This document shows positions 1 through 8,048 of a stretch of DNA of 64,000 nucleotides, in pieces; the stretch's first letter is position 1; every line of letters starts with the position of its first letter. The position numbers and the translations under genes are program-made. The notes beneath the pieces are model-generated. The model was given only the letters and a program-made list of their open reading frames with translations, was not told where the DNA came from and made no database searches. This stretch comes from Elymus sibiricus (Eukaryota; Streptophyta; Magnoliopsida; Poales; Poaceae), in assembly GCA_039707655.1 (NCBI GenBank), contig CM077673.1, positions 267,386,288-267,450,287 of the forward strand, read 5' to 3'.

Positions 1-206
1 GTGGCGCTTCGGGGCCATGGGGGCGGTGGCGGGTAGCACGCCGGAGCCAGGGGCCGGTGGTGGTGAGAATGTGCGCGGCGATGGCGGCGGCGAGATCCAG
101 GGAGGGGATCGGGGAAGGTCAGGGTGGGGATCGGGGAAGTGGGTGGGGTTGGCTTTTTTCTGTATAGGTTCGGTGGGTTTCTTGGATCGCGGGAAGATCC
201 CATCGC

Positions 207-262
207 GCCCTATATAGGGCTGATTGTTATCATAACAACTATTCTAATCCTGGGATTAGAAT
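207..262. repeat. Two short perfect palindromes
   Basis: GCCCTATATAGGGC (207-220) is a perfect 14-bp palindrome. ATTCTAATCC and GGATTAGAAT (241-250 and 253-262) are 10-bp arms separated by 2 bp. They lie just upstream of the accessory exon at 288. A role as regulatory site or hairpin is possible but not shown. Confidence 0.5.
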
Positions 263-287
263 AGTGCCACCCTATATATATATATAG

Positions 288-542
288 TGCTTCACATGGA
301 TATTGGTTGATCTTGTCCAAAAGTACGTAAGCGAGGTTCTCGACTACTCCGTTGGACCTTTGAGACTACAGATAGACGAGATGCAGCTCCAGAACGATGT
401 GATGCGAGGCCAAATAAAAAAATTCAAGATGCTTTGATATGCTCTTTTAGCCTGTTGCCTGCTTGGCCTATTTCTCCTAGTTGTATTGATGACACCATTC
501 CTTCTGGTGGTCGTCATCACACTTATGATGTTCTTAGTCTAG
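288..542 (+). pseudogene. Last exon of a CACTA accessory protein with coiled coil and membrane segments
   Basis: The frame opens directly after a possible splice acceptor (TATATATAG, ending at 287), has no Met, and ends at TAG 540-542. The first part (to 434) is charged and helical, with heptad-like spacing around LQIDEMQLQNDVMRGQIKKF. An in-frame TGA at 435-437 then precedes about 34 strongly hydrophobic residues (LLACCLLGLFLLVVL and LLVVVITLMMFLV), which look like one or two membrane spans. The position (after the transposase genes, before a subterminal repeat block) and the domain order resemble the tail of the Cauli_VI-membrane ORF at 31516-31806. I infer they are counterparts; the N-terminal half is outside the window. 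The stop makes this copy probably non-functional. Confidence 0.4.
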
Positions 543-727
543 ATCTAGTAGTAGTAAACTATAATTGTTATTTTTTATTATCCTTCTGTAATGTATATAA
601 GCAGGCCAGATTAATTAATGAAATATATGTTGTTCATCTATATGAATTATATTTTGAACTAATATTTTAATTATGTATCTATATCTATTCACAAAATATG
701 ACAATAAAATAATAATAAACTGAAATG

Positions 728-750
728 GCGTTGGCCACGTGGGCCAACGC
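728..750. repeat. Subterminal-type palindrome between CACTA genes
   Basis: Arms GCGTTGGCC and GGCCAACGC flank ACGTG. The same GGCGT/ACGCC theme recurs in the terminal block at 3010-3250 (for example GCTGGCGTTG and CTACGCCAGT), so I read this as an internal copy of the element's subterminal repeat, lying just upstream of the leader of the AP2-like gene. Confidence 0.6.
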
Positions 751-759
751 TATCAAACA

Positions 760-1199
760 CACCACACCGCCCATCAAATCCAACCACTCGTATATACACA
801 CTCGGATCTAATCCCCACACAAACGCCCCCAAATCAATCCCAACCCGACGCCGCCGCCACCGCCAACGACCAAGCCCCCCCGGCCGCTATCGCCATCTCC
901 GACTCCACATCGCCGCCGTCTCCCTCTCCATCTCCACCTCCGCCGTCGCCGTCTCCGCGCCACCACTGCCGTCACCGTCTCCGCGTGTCCTGCGCCGTCT
1001 CCGTCTCCGCGCCTCCTCCGCCGTCGCTGTCTCCGTGCCACCTACGTCGTCGCCGTCTCCAGGACGCCTCCGCCGTCGCCGTCTCCGCGCCGCCTCCGCC
1101 ATCACCGTCTCCGCGCCACCAACACCGTCGCTGTCTCCGCGCCTCCACCGCCGTCGCCGTCTCCGCGCCTCCACCGTCGTCCCGTCGCCTCCATCGCGG
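760..1199 (+). other. GC-rich leader exon with CGCC/GTCTCC minisatellite
   Basis: The stretch is dominated by degenerate units such as GCCGTCGCCGTCTCCGCGCC (about 890-1195). Reading frames are open in several phases, giving Pro/Arg/Ser-rich peptides, but this is expected from composition, so I do not call a protein. It ends at a consensus splice donor (GTGAGT from 1200). The likely role is a non-coding first exon of the AP2-like gene, downstream of the palindrome at 728-750. Confidence 0.4.
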
Positions 1200-1204
1200 G
1201 TGAG

Positions 1205-1565
1205 TAATTGTAGTTTCAGATTTTAGTGTAGTTGTGTAGTGCAGATTTGTGATGGAGTTGTGTAGTTTCAGATTTTAGTGTAGTTGTGTAGTTTCAGATT
1301 TTTAGTACAGTTTGTGTAGTTTCAGATTTTTAGTGTAGTTTGTGTAGTTTCAGATTTTTAGTGTACTTGTGCAGTTTCAGATTTTTAGTGTACTTTTGTA
1401 GTTTCAGATTTTTATTGTAGTTTGTGTAGTTTCAAATATTTAGTGTAGTTGTGTAGTGCGGATTTTTGCTGGAGTTGTGTAATTTCAGATTTTAGTGTAG
1501 TTGTGTAGTTTTAGATTTTTAGTGTAGTTTGTGTAGTTTCAAATTTTTAGTGTAGTTTTATAGTT
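1205..1565 (+). repeat. Tandem ~30-bp repeat filling the 5' intron
   Basis: About a dozen degenerate head-to-tail copies of TGTAGTTTCAGATTTTTAGT are spaced roughly 28-31 bp apart. They occupy nearly all of an intron delimited by GTGAGT at 1200 and a CAG acceptor at 1611-1613. Two units carry a variant, TGTAGTGC(A/G)GATTT. The array is T-rich on the coding strand. Confidence 0.75.
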
Positions 1566-1617
1566 CAATTACATTGTCTATAGATTGTATATATATAGGT
1601 GTTGCGGGTACAGTCAT

Positions 1618-2112
1618 ATGTCTCCGAAGTTTCGTGGTGTGCGACAGAAGGGTACTAAGTACTATGCAACCATCACGAAGGACAATGTTGTCCACCAGAT
1701 TGGCCAATGGGACACCACAGAGTTAGCGGCGCGCGCCTACGATGCAAATGCGGTTGACTATCACAAGGAAAAATCGATTCTAAACTTCCCTGATTGCCGT
1801 GAGTACGCGCAGTTCCTCGCGCCGGAGAACATAAGGATATGCACTAGGGCTGAGGAGAAGGAGAACCTCTAGGCCGAGCAACAATTGTTCGACCCATTAG
1901 TGCCAGAGCTTGCGAGAGATGACCAACTCTTAGAGACCAACAAGATGATGCTCTTTCAGTATGCAGCGAAGAAGAGCGCAAAGGAGGATCCCATAGATTG
2001 GGATAAGCTCGAGGAGGAGGAGGAGCATGAGGAGGAGGAGGAGGTTCAGTCGCTACTGCGTCTTCGTAGGTCCACCAGGGACAACCAGGAGGCCGGCCCC
2101 TCTGGCCGGTAG
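1618..2112 (+). pseudogene. AP2/ERF-like DNA-binding domain protein inside CACTA
   Basis: I start at ATG 1618, four bases after a splice acceptor (CAG 1611-1613). The first ~60 residues match the AP2/ERF pattern: FRGVRQ near the start, then YYATI, an IGQWDT core, and ELAARAYDANAVDY followed by LNFPD. In plants this domain binds GC-rich sites as a three-strand sheet plus helix. A TAG at 1870-1872 interrupts the frame. The same frame then continues to 2110-2112 with an acidic run of Glu residues and a basic RLRRSTR patch. Without the stop the protein would be about 164 residues. Position near the 3' end of the CACTA element suggests a captured or domesticated regulator. Alternatively the stop could be genuine and the product an AP2-only protein of 84 residues. 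Confidence 0.72.
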
Positions 2113-2303
2113 CTTGCTAGAGATGGACGTAGCATTAGCTATTTCGTATATGAATGACTGTTTAACTTTATGCATGTTATTATATGTTTGAACCGTGCAT
2201 CATTTGTAGAATTGCTTAATTACTAGTGCATATATGTTCTATTTTGATGTGTTAGTTATTTAGTTTAATGATCTATGCTTACTTTGATCAATGATATTGA
2301 CAG

Positions 2304-2837
2304 CAACAAATGGATGCCCCATGTAATACTTGTGGTGCTTTGAGATGCCAGAAGGATAGGAAGTTCTTCATCGATCTTCCGAAGGACTTCATTGCTAAGA
2401 TGGTATATATATATGATTTAGTTCAACATGTTCTAATTGAGTTTCATATGGTACGTTTGTGGCCAAAATTGACTAGTTATTTTTTCAAATTTTGCTCAGG
2501 TCATCCCTTGCGGGGCAAGGCGTACTTCTTAGAGAAGTTTCGAGTTCCGATTGATGCAACCATCACGTTCCAATGCATGCTCATGAAGATCCTGACGGCC
2601 GAACGCTACAATTGTCTTGTCACCAACGAGTCAGACCGCACCTATTTCGGTTACCCTGGTTGGACAGCTGTTGCAACTGCTTACCAGATGGAAGCTGGGG
2701 AGAGAGCCACATTCTACCTTGACTACAATCGTGATGAGATCATGGTCTACTACAGGCCTGCTGGCAGCCATGATGATGGTCCACTTACTCCAGACTATGA
2801 TCCTGACTCCGCCCGGCATATTGTCCGGGTTAGCTAG
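2304..2837 (+). pseudogene. B3-like DNA-binding domain segment, frameshifted
   Basis: An exon seems to begin after the acceptor TTGACAG (2297-2303), with ATG at 2310. Residues FFIDLPKDFIAKM match the start of a B3 domain. A likely intron (GTATAT at 2403 to CTCAG at 2499) follows. The second exon reads FRVPIDATITFQ, then DRTYFGYPGW, then AYQMEAGERATFYLDYN and EIMVYYRP, the order of strands and the GW position seen in B3 domains. If the intron is removed the two parts are out of frame, so a small indel near 2519 probably breaks the gene. Unspliced, the whole stretch reads open, which is likely chance. The order AP2 then B3 is that of plant RAV factors, but I cannot show that the two segments form one gene. 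Confidence 0.55.
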
Positions 2838-3009
2838 CTAGTAGGGCATGCATGTGTGTACTTGTGTTATATGCCTCCTTTTGATACTTTTCTGAATAAT
2901 GTCAATAAATAATGACTCTTGAACTTTTATTTTGGTATTTGCAATGTAATGTTTAATTACTGTCAAAACCTTTGATTATGCTGTCATTTTTGCTGTATCG
3001 CACTGTTGT

Positions 3010-3250
3010 ACATATTTGGTTTAAATCTAAAAATTACATTGCCGGCGTAGCACTAACATCCAATGCCACTACTAACGTATATTACTGCTGGCGTTTGACA
3101 AGTGGCATGCCATAAACGCATGGAATAGTGCTGGCGTTGAACCCTACGCCAGTAGTATTTTTTAACTGTGCCGCCTTATTGGTGGCGTCGGGACTCCACG
3201 CCAGCATGGCCATTTTCGCCACGGCATATCTAGGCTCTTCTGCACTAGTG
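3010..3250 (+). repeat. CACTA family 1 right terminus: subterminal repeats and TIR
   Basis: Short GGCGT/ACGCC motifs occur in both orientations (GCCGGCGTAG, GCTGGCGTTT, GCTGGCGTTG, CTACGCCAGT, GGTGGCGTCG, CCACGCCAGC), ending in TCTTCTGCACTAGTG. In CACTA elements such arrays bind the TNPA-type protein. No ORF of interest. Confidence 0.7.
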
Positions 3251-3251
3251 T

Positions 3252-3809
3252 AAGACTGTGAAAAGAATTGTGAGATACTTAATACAAACACCAAACTTTG
3301 GCATATGGTATCCCAAGGGATCTTCTTTTAACCTTGTTGGCAATTCTGACTCGGACTATTGCGGAGATAAGGTTGATAGAAAATCCACCTCGGGTACATG
3401 TCAATTTCATGGTAGATCTCCTGTGTCTTGGTCATCCAAAAAACAAAACTCGGTATCTCTATCTACCGCCGAAGTGGAATACATTGCCGACGGATCATGT
3501 TGTGCTCAATTCCTATGGATGACTCAAACTCTCACGGATTATGGAGTCCATGTGAGACATGTTCCATTGTTGTGTGACAATGAGAGTGCTATTAAGATTG
3601 CTCGTAATCCCGTGCAACATTCTCGAACTAAGCATATACAAGTTCATCGTCATTTCATTCGTGATCATGTTGCCAAAGGTGACATTAATCTCAAACATGT
3701 TCGCACTAACAAGCAATTGGCCAATATCTTTACTAATCCACTTGATGAGAAAGTGTTTTGTCACTTGAGGAGTGAGTGGAACATCATTGATGCTTCAAAC
3801 TTGAGCTAG
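3252..3809 (+). pseudogene. Copia RNase H domain, C-terminal end of polyprotein
   Basis: The frame enters directly at the CACTA border and ends with TAG at 3807-3809. It contains the classic Copia RNase H landmarks: VKRIVRYL, then GNSDSDYCGD, the SVSLSTAEVEYIA motif, CDNESAIKIARNP with the catalytic Asp, SRTKHI, and the terminal NIFTNPL (usually DIFTKPL). The domain would remove the RNA strand during reverse transcription. It is uninterrupted here, but reverse transcriptase, integrase and gag are off-window beyond the inserted CACTA, so the gene is physically broken. Confidence 0.85.
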
Positions 3810-4799
3810 ACTCACTCAGATGCATGCAAGGGCATGGGCTTTCATGACTATTCCATGTTACACTTGATATGATACTATCTTATACCTTGGAAATATATGC
3901 TCCCTTGTATTGCATCTAACCATTTGTAGGTACTTGGAAGAACTACACTCCACAAGATTGCCATCAACTCATATCACAAGCAATCTTTTCATGGCCAAGT
4001 ATCCACAACCCTTCTTTGATGATGGAAGGAAGAAGACAACACAAACTATATCCTTGACTTACATATGATGAAAATTTCCCTATTGTCATTTGGATATATC
4101 TTGTTCTTCCTTGCATGACTAACCCATGTAGGTGAAAAGAGAACCAAAACAATCAAGGGTAGCTCCCAACTCAAGATGATCTTCATCAACTTTGAGAATC
4201 CAAAATAAGTTCCCCTACATGCCACGTCATCAACATCACTCAAAGGTATGTGATCATATCCTTGAAATAGCTATACTCCAAGTCATGAGCTAAAGCAACT
4301 CAAGTGATATGAAAACATCAAAATGCTTAATTGAAAAATGGTAATCCCATTTTGAGCTTAACGTAGAGTATGACCTATGATCGGGTATCCTTGCATGGCT
4401 CCTTATGTCAATATACTCTAATATAGGTGACCTAGTCACCGCCCATCATCTAGATGAAGTATCTTGTTTGGTTCATCTTATAGTTGTATGCTTTCCTGGA
4501 ACCACTCAATTTCCATCTAGTTGAAAATTCATTGCAAAACTTTCTGAAAAATTCCTTGAAAATCCTTCTAAAAATTCACTGCAAATCATTTCATTCTATT
4601 GAGACTTTCTAAAAAATTGCTTTTGACAAACTTTGCCAGGTTTCTGTTTTGCATTTCGGAACCTCCGATCCAAGTAACTCGATGTCATCGATGTTGTAGA
4701 CAAGCTGCACATATACACTTCGGTTCCACCGACTCACTTTGCCTCGGAGCCACCAATTTTGCTATCTTCTATGTTCTTTGTCAAATTTAGCAAATCTCC
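3810..4799 (+). other. Non-coding spacer of the Copia element
   Basis: AT-rich sequence without a supported reading frame. SIRE-type elements often have an envelope-like ORF at this place; I see no convincing one. From about 4660 there are TTCGG(N)CC(T/A)CCGA motifs related to those in the LTR. Confidence 0.45.
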
Positions 4800-5888
4800 A
4801 TTTCTTTAAGGATCCCTTAAAAAAAGGGGGAGAAACCTTCAAGTTTTTCAGATGCTATTAGGGGGAGAAACTTTCTTCAAGGATCCCTATGTCAAAGGAG
4901 GAGAAATTTTAAAGAGCCTCTTCAGATGACAAAAGGGGGAGAAAAAGTCTTGAAGGATCCCTTAGTCTCAAATGCTCTCAATAACCCTTATTCTCAAGGA
5001 TCCCTTCCCTCGCAAAGATCCCTTTCCTCGGACCCTTTGTGTCACCCTTTTTGGAAATTAATGCCAAAGGGGGAGAAATATCAAAGCTTCAAAGCTTATG
5101 CTCATACCAAAGGGGGAGATGTAATATTAAGGGGGAGAAATATCAAAGCATCTATGCTTGTATATAGGGGGAGAATATATCAAGGGGGAGTATATCTAAG
5201 AACATCTAAGCTTATGCTTACCCAAAGGGGGAGAAATATTTGTTCTAGTCTAACATAAAAAAATTCCTTGTTATTGTGATTTAGATTTGACTGCCTATTA
5301 GTGCTAGACTTGTCTCACCCTACCTACTCCCAATATGTACATGCTAAGATTCAGGGGGAGAGGAAGATTTACAAATCCATACTTAGGGGAGAAAGTTCTA
5401 AACTTGTTTTGGAGACATATCAGTCTTAAGAAACTCTATTCTTCATATGGCTTCCATATCATGGTACTCTTGAATCCTTTTGCATTTGGATAAGTAGAAT
5501 CTCTTGTGTTTCCTAACATTATTTTCTCAAGCATGTTCCTACTGTTAAAATGCTCAAGATCTTCAAGGTAAGTATATGCATCATATCCTTGGTCAATATG
5601 ATCTCTTGCTTCTTGCACATATTGTTTGCAAGAGTGAAGTCTTGAACATGGAAACATCCCATTCTCATATATTTGATGCATATAGCCAAGATATACATGA
5701 CTTCTCATGTCCTTTCTACTATGTGTGTGTTCATGCATTCCAAAGCAACTATCCTTTAAAATGGATTGCACACATTTAGGGGGAGCTTGTATTAGTCATG
5801 TATCCTTCAAAGATATCACATATTTCCTGCATATCTTAATTTGAAGCTTTGATTGTATGTTGTCATCAATTACCAGAAAGGGGGAGAT
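4800..5888 (+). repeat. Array of polypurine-tract-like GGGGGAGA motifs and PPT
   Basis: At least a dozen copies of A(A)GGGGGAGA(A) occur, for example near 4826, 4860, 4933, 5070, 5112, 5131, 5167, 5185, 5227, 5354 and 5777. The last (about 5877-5888) lies directly against the LTR and is the functional polypurine tract by position. The tract primes plus-strand DNA synthesis; the others are duplicates of unknown use. Confidence 0.7.
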
Positions 5889-7464
5889 TGAAAGCACATA
5901 TTCTCCCTTGGCGGTTTTGATAATTCATGACAACATACATTGTCTCTTGGACTAATAGTTTTATCTAGCTTATTTCAGATGAAGTCCATAGAGAGGATTG
6001 GCTAAAGGATTGTGTGGAGAACCTCACTAAGGAAACGAAGGAATAGGATTGGCCAAGCTTCAAGAACAAGGACTCTACATTTTACATTTTGTGAGAAATC
6101 ACTTTGAGTCCATAGGAAAGCCAATACTATTAAAAGGGGATGAGGTAAATATGATGATCTGGTTGCTCAAGTGCTCAGAGTTAGCCACCAAAAAATACTC
6201 ACCCACTTTCCCACACATATCCTCTGTCCAAAGCCAAAGTCTAAATTCGGTGACACCAACTTCCCATTCGGATCCACCGAGTTTATCCAAGATAGAAGCC
6301 AAACCAAACTCTAGCATCTCGGTACTACCAACATTCCATTCGGTGCCACCGAAAACATTGACCAACTTCCTAGTTAGCCATTTTCTATAATTGGTCCCAC
6401 CGAGTTCTAAGAATCGGTCTCACCGATAAGTTGGACCAACTCTCTGTTAACCCATTTCTTGAAATCGGTCCCACCGAGTTTGAGGAATTGGTCTCACTGA
6501 GATTTGGTCCCATATCGGTACCATCAGGATTCATATATCGGTCTCACCGAAAACGCCAAAGTTGCCAGATTTTAAACTAGTCGGTGCCACCGAGTTTCAC
6601 TTTGGTTTCAGCGAGTTGGGCAATAATGTTGTAATGGTTGGAGTTTTGGAGAAGCCTATATATACCCCTCCATCACCATTCACTCGTAAGAGAAGCACTC
6701 AGAATAGATCTACACTTGCCATATCCAATTTTATGAGAGAGAGCCACCTACCCTTGTGTTGAGGTCAAGATCATCCACTCCAACCATATGGATCTTGATT
6801 TCTAGCTTCCCCAAGTTGCTTTCCATCCAATCAATCTCTTCTACCCATGCCAAACCCGTGAGAGAGTGATTGAGTGTTGAGGAGAGTATCTTTTGAAGCA
6901 CAAGAGCAAGGAGTTCATCATACTACCACATCTATTACCTTTCGGAGGGTGGTGCCTCCTAGATTGGTTAGGTGTCGCTTGGGAGCCTCCTTCTTCGTGA
7001 TTGTGGAGTTTAACCAAGAGTTTGTAAGGGAAAGGAGATCGCTTACTTTGTGAAGATCTACCCATAGTGAGGCTAGTCCTTCGTGGACGGAAGCCGTGAT
7101 GGAATAGATGAGGTTGCTACTTCGTCGACCCTAACGGGTGGAGCCCGCCATGGACTCTCGGGACCGCTACCCTCCGTGGGTTGAAGTCTCCATCAACGTG
7201 GACGTATGATAGCACCACCTATCGAAACCACGGGAAAAATCTTCGTGTCTCCATATTGCGTTTGATCTTCCTATCTCTACTCTCTTACATATGCTTGTCT
7301 TTACTTTCCGCTACCATACTTATTGACTAGCATGTGTAGGGTGCATTAGACTTGTTAGAATTACTAAAATCTGCCAACCAATTAACTTGGGAAAAGGTTA
7401 GGTTTTCAATTTGTCAAGTAGTCTATTCACCCCCCCTCTAGACATCCCTTCTAGTGATCCCACA
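5889..7464 (+). repeat. 3' LTR of the Copia element
   Basis: Starts TGAAAGCACATATTCTCCCT directly after the PPT and ends near TCTAGTGATCCCACA. It includes a series of TCGGTNNCACCGA inverted motifs between 6240 and 6600 and a possible TATA region (TATATATACC near 6657). Frames inside it are short and I do not call genes. Confidence 0.78.
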
Positions 7465-8048
7465 ACAACACAAAGACGCATCTTGTCCCCTACTTTGTCA
7501 CTGGGATATAGAAACTCGTCAGGTTGAACCTACCACAACGCACCCCTCCCACCGATGAAATAACAATCTACTTGGCCAAAGCACATCAATAAATCGGAGA
7601 GCATTACGAAGCTATAATGATCATGCAATTAAGAGACAATATATATCAAAGGCATCTCAAATACTTTTGATGAATAATCGGAACATAAAACCACAATTCA
7701 TCGAATTCCAACAAACACACCGCACAATAGGATTGCATCGGATAGATCAAAGCGAAGATGCGATGACCATTGTATTGAAGATCAGGAGATAAAGAGATTT
7801 CCATCTAGGTACTAGCTATGGACCCGTAGGTCTGTGGTGAACTACTCACACATCATCGTGAGGGCAGCAAGGTTTATGTAGAGGCCCTCCGTGATCGATC
7901 CCTCCTCCGGCAGGGTGCCGGAACGGAGCTCCAGATGGCCCCGCGGCAGAACAGAGACTTACGGCGGCGGAAAAAGGGTTTCGGGACTGCTTCTGGGGTA
8001 TTTGCAGTATTAGATAATTTATAGGCCGGAGAGGGGCATCGGGAGGCT
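7465..8048 (-). mobile_element. Fatima-like Gypsy LTR, minus strand, 3'-side segment
   Basis: Its reverse complement matches 35135-35735 of the plus-strand copy at 34793-35780, including the segment around GTGTGAGTAGTTCACCACAG. It is cut on the left by the Copia LTR and on the right by the element starting at 8049. The sequence continues at 19854: joining 8048 to 19859 restores the continuity seen in the other copy. No gene. Confidence 0.75.

Larger units (their letters stand above)
1..3250 (+). mobile_element. CACTA (En/Spm) transposon, family 1, 3' part
   Basis: The right border is the terminal inverted-repeat motif CACTAGTG at 3243-3250, whose reverse complement reads CACTAGTGCAGAAGAGCC, a typical grass CACTA terminus. 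Immediately outside, a Copia RNase H reading frame begins in mid-gene, so the element interrupted that Copia element. The left end lies outside the window, so the 3-bp target duplication (TAA on the right) cannot be verified. Inside are the end of an accessory gene (288-542), a subterminal palindrome (728-750), a GC-rich leader, an intron with tandem repeats, and AP2-like and B3-like coding segments. 2838-3009 holds no gene that I can see. Confidence 0.8.
3251..7464 (+). mobile_element. Copia retrotransposon of SIRE/Maximus type, 3' part
   Basis: It contains the last part of a Copia polyprotein (RNase H), a ~2-kb non-coding spacer with many PPT-like GGGGGAGA motifs, a PPT directly before TGAAAGCACA, and a ~1.57-kb LTR ending near CCCACA at 7464. 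The long spacer and repeated PPT motifs are hallmarks of SIRE/Maximus Copia elements. The 5' part lies left of the CACTA insertion and outside the window. On its right it abuts the interior of a minus-strand Fatima-like LTR, so it was inserted there. The exact LTR end (7462 or 7464) is ambiguous because of the CACAACAACA context. Confidence 0.8.

Noticed and set aside
739..1203. Proline-rich protein gene
   Set aside because: Reading frames on both strands are produced by a GCC/CTCC minisatellite; the stretch ends at a splice donor and fits a leader exon better.
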